From NCBI GenBank assembly GCA_000697335.1, contig JNEM01012229.1, positions 1 to 10,876 on the forward strand: a DNA stretch of 10,876 nucleotides. The letters run 5' to 3'. Position numbers and translations under genes: made by a program. This document shows, in pieces, positions 1 to 9,645 of the stretch; position 1 is the first letter of the stretch; the number at the start of each line of letters is the position of its first letter. Below the pieces are notes generated by a model, which was given only the letters and a program-made list of their open reading frames with translations, did not search any database and was not told the DNA's origin. Origin of the DNA: Conidiobolus incongruus B7586. Lineage: Eukaryota > Entomophthoromycota > Entomophthoromycetes > Entomophthorales > Conidiobolaceae.

Positions 1-2463
1 AGCAAGAAACTTTGGAAGCGATGGATTTTTTCGTATTGGCTTATCAATACAAGATTGAGGATGCTATTGTATTTTATTATGTCAAATTTGTTTTTGTTCA
101 TCTAATCTAATTCTAAATTTAGATTGGTGTTAAGAAAATGATTCATTTGGTATGGACTAAAGATAACACAGACGAAGGAAAGAGTATCAGAAAACATTTA
201 GTAGATTGTATATATAGAATATACTTTACCATTCCTCTTGCTACTGATCACAAATCTACTGTTAACGGAATTGTCAGAAACCTAATTAGGTAAACTCAAC
301 GTACATACCATATAAATGAATAGAGCCTGATTTATTATAATTATTTAGTTTAACTTATAAAGCCACACTAGCTGATTTGACATCTCTCGAAGAATTATTA
401 ATTGCCATGACTGAAGCAGGACATATTGAACCAGATGTCGTTAACAAACTATGGAACGTTTATGGTAGTTATTTATTTTCAAAGCAACATCATTATTTTA
501 CTCAATTTCCTCTAGGTCACACTAAAACCGACATTCCAAGGCCTCAACGAAGAGGAGCAATTATTATTCTTGGTATGATTGGACACGCCATTCCATCCAT
601 GATTAGCCAAAACATCGGAATTATGATGAAGATTGGTTTAGGTGAATACGGAAAGGTAATTCAATTAAATAAAGGTCCTAGTCAATAACTGACAAACTCA
701 TAGGAGGATTTAGAGCTGGCCAAATATACCTGTATAGCACTACAATGTATTGGAGGTACTAGAAAACGTGTCAAAGGTATTGCCATATATAATATTCTAT
801 TTCCAGCTCTTAACATGTTTTAGGAAATACCAATATATCTCACAGTAAGCGTCTTCCAATGTCCGATCCCTTGTTTGATCAATTAAAAACCATGTTTGAA
901 TTGGATAATGATTTAGTTACATGGTATTCAATATAGTATTGTATATAATATTATATGATCTAATTTTTTTTAGGTTTAGTATGGCTGAACAAATTATCAA
1001 TGTCATTTATAATTTAGGTCTAAGACCAGATATATTATGTCAAGAAATCATTCTTATGTATATTGAAAAAGCTCGTAATGCTCAGAGATTTGAAAACGAT
1101 AAAACATTATCTGATCCTTGGCCATTGTCTCAATTAATATTTATCGTTGGTCATGTTGCGATCAAGCATATTGTATTTCTAGAAGTTGTTGAATCAGAAT
1201 TGAAGAAAAAAGGAGCTAACAAAAGTAAGAGGATGATAATTTATATATAATGTAATTACTTATAGATGATTAGGTCTTCACGAAGACGAATTTGAACATG
1301 TTACAGGAACTGCTGAAGATGAAATTGTAGAAATCATGGGTCGTATTCGTGACAGAGAATTATTATATTCTCCAGATGCTCTTTTAGCCAAATTCGGTCC
1401 AATTGTTGTTGAAATAGCAGCAAACAACAAAGTTTATACAGTAAGTGTTTCAGTTATAAAACTATTATATTTTATATTGATAAATTGGTTTTAGGATTCT
1501 ATGCTTCAAATCTCTGCTACTCTTACAATGGCTAAATTCATGTGTGTTAGTAGTATATATTGTGAGGAAAACCTCCAATTACTATTGACTATTCTTCAAA
1601 AATCTAAGAATCATATTATTCGTAGCAATATTATTATCGCACTTGGTGATATTGCAGTATGCTCTAATATCCTGATTGGTGATAATATGTCATACCTTTA
1701 TCGAAGGTTAAGAGACCCTGAATCTACTGTCAAGAAAAACTCTTTAATGGTACTTACTCACTTAATTTTGAACGGTATGATCAAAGTCAAAGGTCAATTG
1801 GGCGAAATGGCCAAATGTCTACAAGATGAAGATCCAAGGATTTCTGATCTAGCCAAGCTCTTCTTTACAGAATTGGCCAGTAAAGATAATGCAGTATATA
1901 ATAATTTACCAGATATGATCTCCCACCTTTCTACTGGACAAGATTCCGTTGATGAGACGACCTTTCACAAAATTATGAAGTTCTTATTTGACTTCATTAA
2001 AGAAAAAGAAAAGCAGTGTGAATCAGTTGTCGAAAAATTATGTCAAAGATTTAGAAATAGTGACGATCCTCGCAATTGGAGAGATATTGCCTACTGCTTA
2101 AATCTAATACCCTATAAATCTGAAAGATCATTTAAGAAATTAATTGAAGGGTTCGGATTTTATCAAGACAAATTACATGAAGATAAAGTTTTCAATCATT
2201 TTAATGATATTATTGCTAAGGTAATTACATAGCTATTTTTAAATATTATCATTTTGATTAATGTTTAATAGGCTCGTCAACAAATTTGGCAACGAAATGA
2301 AGCTAAAATGATCATTGATGAACTCGAAGAAAATATTAATAAGGTCAGACAAGGTGATAATAGTATGTTAGTCGACAATGAATATCCTCAACCTATAAAT
2401 GATAATGAAGATGAAATGGAAGTAGATGAGTCACCAGATGATCCGATGGATACTACTGACTGA
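1..2463 (+). CDS. CND1: Condensin complex subunit 1 (Cnd1/CAP-D2 family), 3' part
   Basis: This is a HEAT-repeat subunit of condensin, the SMC2-SMC4 ring complex that compacts mitotic chromosomes. Ten exons are visible: 3-68 (already open at the window edge), 123-289, 349-464, 516-655, 704-776, 824-923, 974-1224, 1274-1440, 1495-2220 and 2272-2463, joined by GT-AG introns of 47-59 bases. They encode 665 residues up to TGA at 2461-2463, roughly the C-terminal half of a CAP-D2 (human about 1400 residues). Family landmarks include IGVKKMIHLVW, LADLTSLEELL, RRGAIIILGMIGHA, KRLPMSDPLFDQL, YRRLRDPESTVKKN, THLILNGMIKVKGQ and VEKLCQRFR, which match the vertebrate protein from memory. The 1495-2220 exon carries the conserved Cnd1 HEAT block. 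The last exon ends in an acidic tail rich in Asp, Glu and Met. The start and the N-terminal half lie outside the window. Identity is near certain; splice sites are inferred from frame and conservation. Confidence 0.95.
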
Positions 2464-2831
2464 ATCATTTCATCACAATACCTTTAACTTTAATTCATTT
2501 TCAATACTACCATTAATTTTATATCATATTGCTAATGCTTGATAATTATTAATTACTTGTGAAATATATATATCGTTGATATTTATTCGTTCGATATTCT
2601 AGATATTAAATATTATATTGTGTTCTATTTTTAACTGAATATTTAAAATATTTCTTGTTTAATATTAAATATTTAAATTGCAGAAAATCTATATAACTAC
2701 TTTTGCTAACAACACTTTATTTCGTTACAGTAAAAAATATATTCGGAATTTGTTTTATTAAAAATAAGAAGTATATTATCAAAATATGATTAAAGTTTAT
2801 TTTATAATTACATAAAACTAGCAATAGTGAA
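2464..2831. other. Convergent AT-rich spacer between condensin and POT1 genes
   Basis: About 370 bases separate the condensin stop from the POT1 stop, with both genes pointing inward. The stretch holds only AT-rich sequence with many short AATATT/TTTAAA runs, as expected of two facing 3' untranslated regions. I see no open frame, RNA gene or repeat family here. Confidence 0.7.
2796..2801 (-). promoter_or_regulatory. Candidate polyadenylation signal AATAAA for POT1
   Basis: On the minus strand an exact AATAAA begins about 30 bases after the proposed POT1 stop (TGA at 2834-2832). The spacing fits a polyadenylation signal. In DNA this AT-rich the hexamer can occur by chance, so it is a candidate only. 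Confidence 0.35.
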
Positions 2832-5804
2832 TCATTTGGACTGAATTAATTTTATAAGCCGAAATACTTTAACATTGTCCTTTTCCCAAATGGGATTCGA
2901 TAAAGAATAAGCATCAAAAGGTTTTGAAGCCAATTGACATAACTTTTTCCTAATGGTAGTTGACAGTTCCTGCTTATTGGTATCATTTCTATTTTATAAA
3001 TTGTTAGATAATATATAATAATAACTAATAAATTATTACCCATTGAGTATAGTGTCAAAAATGTTCACCTAAAGGTTTAGTGGTTAGATTGATTTTAAAA
3101 TTATGTAATATGATTACCGATAGTTCATGAGAAATTAAAAATTTGATCGGTTGTTTAGGTTTGACATTAATAGTTTGACAATTAAAAAACATGACTAATT
3201 TTAATTCCATTACTTGCTGACAACTTTTACAAATCCACTTTGGACCCATGAGACTACTATTATTCGTATTTTTAATAATACAAGACTGAATAACAAAATC
3301 TTCACTAGATCGAAATCAGACAAAATTGTTGGAGAATGAACTCAATTGAGATATACCTGTTCCAGCACTCTGAAGAACAAACCAAACGAAGCATTTTGTC
3401 AATCGAGTGAGGACGAACATCCATTAATTTGACATGATATTTGATTAAATCATCCTGCTATACAATCAATGATTAGAACAATATCTAAATAATATAAAAT
3501 ATCAGCTCACCTTTACACTAACTGAGGTATCTGTAAATATGATATGATCTATTCATTTCTAAGATGATTCAATATTTACACAATTAACTAAATTTTACCT
3601 TCATTGGGGATAGAAATATGAGATAATGATTGATAAACGTTAGCTTTAGTATTTAGTGGATTTGGAGTACTTGGGCCAGAATTTTGTATGTTTGATTGTA
3701 GATTAGTATCTTGATTCAAAACACAGAAGCCTACAGCATCTGATTTAGACTCTGTTTTATCAGTTGTAACTTTGCTAGCATCAGATTGGATATCAAATCC
3801 TTCATCTTCCATAATCCTCGCTTCATGATCGCGAATATTGAGATATTGGGGAGTATATTGATTCATAAAATATTTCTTCTTCCTAGTTAAAAATGTCGAA
3901 TTTAATTCTAAAGCTATCATCAGGAATAATTTGATTACTTGACTAATTCTTTATAGTGCACATTTTCACTATCAGGAATTGGATCAAAATCCAACTTCTT
4001 TACATTATTTTGACCGGAGATAACGGAAAAAGATCTCAAATGCAACTCGAGACCATTTTTGTAGTTGCTTTCTGCTTTCAAACCTCTGAATTGAAGAATT
4101 TCGGATTTCGGATTTGTTCTCAATACTTCATTGATGAGAGGCGCTGAATCATCCCAACAAGTTAAATGAATGCAACTTGATTGGTTTAAAGGAATTCCGT
4201 TTTCAAAAGTATGGGGTTGATTCCTGTTATAATGTACTTTAGATTAAATAATGCTCATAAAAAGGTATTTTTTGGATTTACTTTAACATAGGATTTTCCG
4301 TAAAATCTGTACATAATAAAGTAAGTCTATCAGGTCTCGAATCAAACTTTTTTAAAACCTAATTATAACAAGAGGAAATTAACATCTTATAATCCGATAT
4401 TAAAAATGAAAATACCAATAAAACCATGTCATAATAATCATTGAATTGTAAATCTTGGACTCGGCCGAATTTAACTTCTCTAATCGTTTCATTTGAAGGA
4501 ATTGAATTTAAGGAACTGCTCTTTAATACTTGATTCATCCTCCTAGACAAAATATATTTAATTAACAAATTAAATAAATAAATAATAATAATTTACCTTA
4601 CGATTCCCTTGCATTCAACATGGGTTGGATTGATTACTGTACTAGTGTTAGAGAATTGGAAATGAGGTCTAGTTCCATTAATAATCAACTCTAAATTATT
4701 TCGTTTGTCTAATTTTGCTTTGACCATGCTAAAGTGAAAGAAACTGAAATTTGGACTGTTTAATACTTGAGCTATCTGGTCATCCCAAACGGTCAATTTT
4801 AAAAAGTAATTCCCTTTTAATTGTTTTGATTGTGGCAATTCAACAGTGTAATTACTGTAAATAAATATGAGTATATATTTTAACTGCTGAATAAGTGATT
4901 ACTATATTACCTCAGATTGTCACCACAAGAATAGTCAGTGATGAGAAATTGGGAGCGGTTGCCATATCTATTATCATGTCTGACAACCTAAATGATTTTA
5001 AGTATGAAATGAATATAATTGTATTTGATTTACCTGTGCAATAATTTGAATAGTTTGACCCGGTTGGATTTCTGCTAACGTATTAGGTCGTTCATAAATT
5101 GAAGACAGAACAATTGAATTAATCGATTGGCTGTCCGTTTGATCATCTGAAAATATTTGGTGATTTGGTTCAGATTTATCAGGTTGATTCACAGAGGTAG
5201 AAGTATTAGCTGTTTGACTCAAGTCAGTTTGTTTCCTCTTTTTAGGCACGGGTTCAGTATCAACGCTATCTGAAGATTGAGTAGGATGAGATTTGATTTT
5301 AGAATTTTCCTTGACACGATAGACCAACTTCATGAATTTTGGGTATTTTAAAATATCTTGACTACTATACACTTTATAGGGATTGGAACCACTCATTAAA
5401 CCGATAAATTTTCCACCTATATCGACTTGAAACTAATGATTTACTCGATTAATATTTTTGTATTAAACCCATAGAAATATGTTATTTACTTGGATATTTT
5501 TAATAATGACTAATTGAAAATTCTGTGAAATTGGAGGACATAATAATCCCTCATTATTGATAAAATAATTAATTTCAACTTCGCCTTCAATGTCTCTTAA
5601 TTTAAATCGAAATTTATCACCTAATAACATTTATTATTTTTTTCATAAAATTAAATATATAACTATAATACCTATTAAAAAATGGTTACAAAAATCAACT
5701 ACAACACCAATTATAGTATAATTTTTTAAAGGTTCAATCTGAGAAAGTGGTTGGAATTGTTGTACTTTTGTTAAATCTTCAAGTTTTATATTTGGTGTCT
5801 CCAT
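2832..5804 (-). CDS. POT1: POT1-like telomere end-protection protein, with an extra OB fold and an apparent late frame break
   Basis: POT1 binds the single-stranded telomere 3' overhang in the shelterin complex. ATG at 5804 is the first start and has an in-frame TAA two codons upstream. Proposed exons: 5804-5672, 5620-5490, 5432-5034, 4987-4911, 4854-4597, 4542-4416, 4358-4282, 4223-3939, 3882-3599, 3548 (or 3530)-3511, 3457-3357, 3304-3040, 2988-2832. Residues about 15-100 form an OB fold (YTIIGVVVDF, FRFKLRDIEGEVE). A polar linker with PKKRK (151-155, possible nuclear signal) follows, then two related OB folds (about 203-325 and 340-475), a disordered linker, and a C-terminal OB fold with Cys pairs CSSEC and CKSC. 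The end (KPF, KVFRLIKLI) resembles the tail of human POT1. Exon 12 hits TGA at 3057-3055 after a five-T run. One T fewer would keep frame into exon 13, giving about 776 residues; as read, the protein stops near residue 719. Family call is strong; details of splicing are inferred. Confidence 0.85.
3939..4358 (-). repeat. POT1 OB module C (exons 7-8), second duplicated module, Pot1pC-like
   Basis: Exons 7 (77 bases, phase 0 to phase 2) and 8 (285 bases, phase 2 to phase 2) encode an OB fold with CTDFTENP (Asp393), TCWDD (Trp424, again 31 residues on) and NGLEL. This is the better match to the Pot1pC single-stranded-DNA-binding domain known from fission yeast Pot1, with its typical TDYTxN and L-x-W-D pattern. 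Intron positions and phases equal those of module B. Confidence 0.7.
4597..4987 (-). repeat. POT1 OB module B (exons 4-5), first of two duplicated modules
   Basis: Exons 4 (77 bases) and 5 (258 bases) encode most of an OB fold. Exon 4 starts in phase 0, 17 residues before the Asp of TDYS (239), and ends in phase 2, seven residues after it. Trp270 of TVWDD lies 31 residues after that Asp, followed by a NNLEL strand. The layout matches that of exons 7-8, so the two modules look like products of one internal duplication. It probably contacts telomeric single-stranded DNA or serves as a spacer OB; function is not visible. Confidence 0.65.
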
Positions 5805-6820
5805 ATTTTAATTTGAATTTACAACGTAAAACAAATCTAAAATTTAATGAATGACGCGATTTAAATAAATTATATAATGTAAACGATAATTAAAATTATG
5901 GGATGTTCCTTTTGATCAAAACATTATTTTTTTCAATTTTGTTTAATATTTTAAACAGATATAAGCTAAATGATTACTTTATAACTCAACCTTTATACAT
6001 AATACACATTAAATATTTATATTTTGAGGCTTATATATAGATACTTTAATCATTCACTTAAAGTTATCATTATCCAACTCAAGCTCATTAAACAAAAAGA
6101 ACTTGGCCTTCATTGTGATAACTACGTTATCTTAATAAATGTATTTTAAAAGTATTGAATATACCTAATTATTATTATTATTTAATTAGATTCTTGAAGT
6201 TATGTAAATATTAACAGTTTTGGGAATCATTATTATAAAATATTCATATTATACTTTCCATAATAACATTAGTTTTTTCATAGCTAGGCCCTCAAATACA
6301 GATTCATCTTATTCTATAACACTATTCCATTATTTCAAAACAACTAGAGAATATTTAAATTTTTTTGGAAGTTTAAATTTACTTCATTAAAAATAAGTTG
6401 TATTAATGCTGAAATATTAAAAATTGTGCAAAATATTTAATATTGTTGAAAATCAAGGATTAATTAATTATATTGATATTATCACACGTATATTAATTCA
6501 AGTTTATTTAAATTCGATATTTTGAAATATTTTATATTTTAGAAACCATATAAAAATATAAAACCAAAAAGATATAATTTGTATGGAATCGATAAATTTT
6601 GATATGATCCTTGGGTTAGTATTATTATTAATAAAATTTAATATTTGCTATTATCAAAGATTGATTTTACTTGAAAATAATCAAAGTGACATGTATTATT
6701 ATATTTTTTTGAATCAGTTGTAAATATTAACCAAGAATGATTAAATTAGATAATTATAGGAGAATAAAATCGATTAATATAATATTGAACCAAAAATAGG
6801 ATATTAAATGTAATTAAATT
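5805..6820. other. AT-rich spacer: POT1 upstream region and aminopeptidase 3' flank
   Basis: About one kilobase without a supportable gene lies between the POT1 start and the aminopeptidase 3' end, both on the minus strand. A lone CG-rich core, gACGCGat at 5853-5859, sits about 50 bases upstream of the POT1 ATG, and a TATATAAT-like run lies near 5871-5878. The rest is low-complexity A/T sequence with short open frames no better than chance. I see no RNA gene or repeat family. Confidence 0.6.
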
Positions 6821-8051
6821 GAAAGCAATATATTTGATCAAATAGAAAAATTACAATTTGGGAGTGTGAATAGAGTTTCTGATTAACTCAATGAAAGTTC
6901 TGGTGGGACGACCACTCATGCCCTTGGTCAAGTAGCCAGATTCACCAGTGGTTTCCATAACACCAGCAATATCCAAGTGAGCATATCTTAAACCAAATGA
7001 TGAGTCTTCATTCCAGTCATTAACAGCCTTTTCGTCCTTGTTTTCAGGCTTGGGTAAGAATTCTCTCATGAAAGCGGCAGCAGAGCAAGAACCACCATAA
7101 CGATCACCAATATTGGCTAAATCAGCAACGCTGGTGCGAGTGAGTTGAGATTGGTAGCTAGGGTGGAAAGGCATTCTCCAGAAAGGATCGCCAGATTGCT
7201 TACCAGCCTTTTCAATTTCTTGCCACAGAGAATCGTCAGTAGAGAAAGCAGCAGCATATACATCGCCAAGGGCAATGCAAATAGCACCGGTAAGAGTAGC
7301 AACAGTCATAACGGTATGAGGTTGATAAGTGGTGGTGGTGTAGTAGAGAGCATCAGCCATGACTAAACGACCTTCAGCATCAGTGTTCAAAACTTCAATA
7401 GACTTTCCATTCATGGCAGTGACAACATCACCAGGCTTGGTTGCACGACCATTGGGCATATTTTCACTGAGAGCAACAACACAAGTGACGTTGACAGGGA
7501 GCTTGAGTTCAGCAACAGCCAAAGTGGCAGCAAGAGAGGTAGCAGCACCACCCATATCACCCTTCATAGCATGCATACCAGCAGAAGGCTTGAGGGAAAT
7601 ACCTCCGGTATCAAAAGTAATACCCTTACCAACAAATGCAATGGGTTTTTGGTCAGCAGGACCTCCACGATAGTGAACTTCAACCAAACGAGGTTCTTGA
7701 TCAGAGCCAGCAGCAACTGAAAGGAAAGATCCCATCTTCTTTTCCTTGATCCATTCTAATCCTCTAACTTGAACTTCAACATTTTCCAAACCTTTGGCGA
7801 ATTGCTCAACTTGTTCGGCAAAGATAGTAGGAGTAAGTTGGTTAGCAGGAGCATCCATCCATTGACGAGCTCTGTTTTGGGCTTTGGCATAGATCAAACC
7901 AGTATCCCAGTTGAGAGAAGAGTGTAAGGTGGACTCACCAGCATTGCCCAAAGGAGAGTATTCAATAGTTTGTTTATCAGCTTCAGTCTTGGCTTTGGAA
8001 CCGTCGAATTTGTAGGTTCCGAGTTTGACGCCTTCAGCAGAAGCTAAAAAG
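6821..8051 (-). repeat. Duplicated block, copy 1 (aminopeptidase exon 3 plus 3' flank)
   Basis: This block aligns without gaps to 9646-10876 at a constant offset of 2825 bases. By direct comparison 13 of 1231 bases differ. The match begins sharply at 6821, 30 bases past the stop codon, and runs to the window end, so its full extent is unknown. It includes the whole of exon 3 and the last eight bases of intron 2. Confidence 0.95.
6833..6842. other. Palindrome TTTGATCAAA in the shared 3' flank
   Basis: A perfect ten-base palindrome lies nine bases past the stop codon, inside the 30-base 3' tail that both aminopeptidase copies share. The twin is at 9658-9667. It may be a 3' processing element or simply hitchhike with the duplicated block. 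Confidence 0.35.
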
Positions 8052-8836
8052 AATATAATTAATTATTCTGCAAATCTAATACTTTGATATATATATATAT
8101 ATATATGGTTTATAAATGATTATCAGAACAATTTTGACTGAAACACAAATAAATTTTCGATAGTATTAAAATGATTAAAACTTTAGATTAATTGTAAGAG
8201 GAATATGATTAATACTGTAACAAAAACTTTCATTGTTGAGACCATTAAACGAAAAATTAAGGTGAGATACTGGACTAATGTGCAAGAATTGTAGATATAT
8301 TGATATTGTAATAATGATGATTGATTGAGAGGTTCCAAAATAAAATATTATATACTTGAACTGATAAAATGAAATAAATATCAAATACTAAGATAAAGCT
8401 TTCATAAAAATATAGAGCTATTATACGATATTTGGAAAAAGTATACATACCATGAGAGTCAGTAGAGACATCAACTTCAATGTTAGTAGCTTGGTAAGAT
8501 CTCAAAAGCTTGGCACCAATAGCAGCCTGTATGTAATCCATTAAAAATCTAAAACAGTCAAATTATAAAATTTAAACTTACAGCTTTACGAGCATTTTCC
8601 AATTTGACCAAAAGCTCGGTGTCTTGGTTACCAAGACTGACCAAAGCGACCTTGGGAGGTAAACCTTCGACACCGAAGAAGATTCTGGATTCACCAGCCT
8701 TACCTTGAGCACCACTGACCTTCAAGAGTTCTTCGAGCTTTTTGACACCTTCCGCGGGAAGTTGAGTAGCAGAAGGAGAGAGAGTTAAGTCTTTGTAGTA
8801 GCCTAATACGAGGCCATCAGTGTTTGATTTGCTCAT
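6851..8836 (-). CDS. Leucine aminopeptidase, M17 family (cytosol aminopeptidase), copy 1
   Basis: This two-metal exopeptidase removes N-terminal residues, Leu preferentially, from peptides as a hexamer, typically in the cytosol. Exons 8836-8582, 8526-8451 and 8043-6851 give 507 residues, close to human LAP3 (519). ATG at 8836 opens with SKSNTDGLVLGYY, aligning with LAP3 MTKGLVLGIY, so no leader peptide is seen. Residues 1 to about 140 are the N-terminal domain; the rest is the catalytic domain. All active-site residues are present: metal ligands Lys250, Asp255, Asp273, Asp332 and Glu334, and catalytic Lys262 and Arg336, with signature NTDAEGRL at 330-337. Compared with LAP3 and PepA, about 20 extra charged residues precede AHLDIAG. 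The C-terminus is PKL. Many C-ending codons suggest high expression. A nearly identical copy lies upstream in the same orientation. Confidence 0.97.
8044..8450 (-). other. Unusually long (407-base) intron 2 of aminopeptidase copy 1
   Basis: The donor is GTATGT at 8450-8445 and the acceptor TTTTTAG ends at 8044. The flanking exons join cleanly in phase 1 (TDSH then ASAEG), matching the LAP3 alignment, so no exon is missing inside. It is about seven times the length of every other intron in the window. It contains a perfect (AT)10 run but no coding or mobile sequence that I recognise. Confidence 0.9.
8087..8106. repeat. (AT)10 microsatellite in intron 2
   Basis: A perfect run of ten AT units lies near the 3' end of the long intron. 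It is likely to vary in length between strains. Confidence 0.9.
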
Positions 8837-9645
8837 AATGCTTTTAATAAAATGTTGATTTAATTTAGAAATTGGTGACGTTGATAGTTTGGTAAATCTC
8901 AGTTAGATTGATTATAACTAAAGAATGAAATTGATATATTTTATATCTCCCATTTACCACGTGATTTTTATCTGAGAGATTATACTGGGTCAGCTGAGCA
9001 GCTCCACAACGACATTATCATTCGAATATATTTTATCATCTCAAATAAGTATTTATTTTTATTTTTTTCTATTTCCCATATCATTGATCTATTTCAAATT
9101 TTTGTTCTTTCTGATTATGGTGAATTCAAAATTTATTTCATTAGCATTTTACTCAAATTTAAAAATATTTATTATAAGATTATCTTAGAGTGGCTCAAAA
9201 GTTTGAACAATTTCTGACCATTGTCAGTATAAATCAAATTACATGCATTTTTATTAAGTTATTATGGGATTGACTATTAAGAATTAATAGTTATTATTCA
9301 TATTTTTTTATTCACATATATAATGTGAGATTAAAAAATTCGAAAATTACTTATTTTTTATATTGATTCTAGGTTTATAGATGTTGAAAAATAAAATCAT
9401 ATTCCGAATTCGAGTTTTAAAATTTATCCAAACTTATATCTGACAATAGAATATAATTTGTAGGTGATTGATTTTTCAAAAAATGCCTAATTAACTCAAG
9501 CTAATTCTTGCCTGTGGATCTTATTTTCTAAAGTTTCATTTTTAATGTCTAAAAATCTAAGTATCAAATTTTTTAGTGTGAAAATAATATAAATTAATGA
9601 GCAATCAGTAAAATAAATAAAAATTGAATAAAATGAATATAGTAC
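8837..9645. other. Spacer between the aminopeptidase copies: copy 1 promoter and copy 2 3' flank
   Basis: About 800 bases separate the start of copy 1 from the shared 3' tail of copy 2. The first 170 bases carry promoter-like motifs, listed separately. From about 9010 to 9645 I see only A/T-rich sequence, with no open frame, RNA gene or relic of the duplicated block. Confidence 0.6.
8937..8974 (-). promoter_or_regulatory. Candidate promoter of aminopeptidase copy 1: TATA box, CACGTG and GATAA
   Basis: Reading toward the gene, the minus strand shows GATAA (8972-8968), the palindrome CACGTG (8958-8963) and TATAAAATA (8945-8937), the last about 100 bases upstream of the ATG. A CAGCTG palindrome lies slightly further upstream at 8991-8996. 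In fungi CACGTG is bound by bHLH factors and GATAA by nitrogen-control GATA factors, which would suit a peptidase. The motifs are seen directly; binding is inference. Confidence 0.4.

Noticed and set aside
1265-1265. Alternative acceptor TATAG in the condensin intron before exon 8
   Set aside because: Using it puts an in-frame TAG directly after the junction. The acceptor ending at 1273 keeps the frame and the conserved sequence.
2852-3058. Open frame of 68 codons on the minus strand overlapping the POT1 3' end
   Set aside because: It reads through the proposed intron and is out of frame with the KPF...KVFRLI tail that resembles POT1. The composition looks like translated AT-rich spacer.
3956-4147. 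Plus-strand open frame of 63 codons within POT1 exon 8
   Set aside because: It is the shadow of a well-supported exon with conserved OB-fold motifs on the other strand.
7359-7673. Open frame of 104 codons on the plus strand opposite the aminopeptidase, repeated at 10184-10498
   Set aside because: It lies wholly antisense to the conserved catalytic exon, matches no family I know, and exists because the coding strand has biased codons. Its presence in both copies only reflects their identity.
8175-8541. Two short minus-strand open frames within and beside the long aminopeptidase intron
   Set aside because: They are hydrophobic, low-complexity translations of intron sequence. The flanking exons align to LAP3 with no gap, so nothing coding is missing.
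9010-9645. Possible pseudogene or mobile-element relic between the aminopeptidase copies
   Set aside because: I found no terminal repeats, target duplications, conserved motifs or similarity to the neighbouring genes, only A/T-rich low-complexity sequence.
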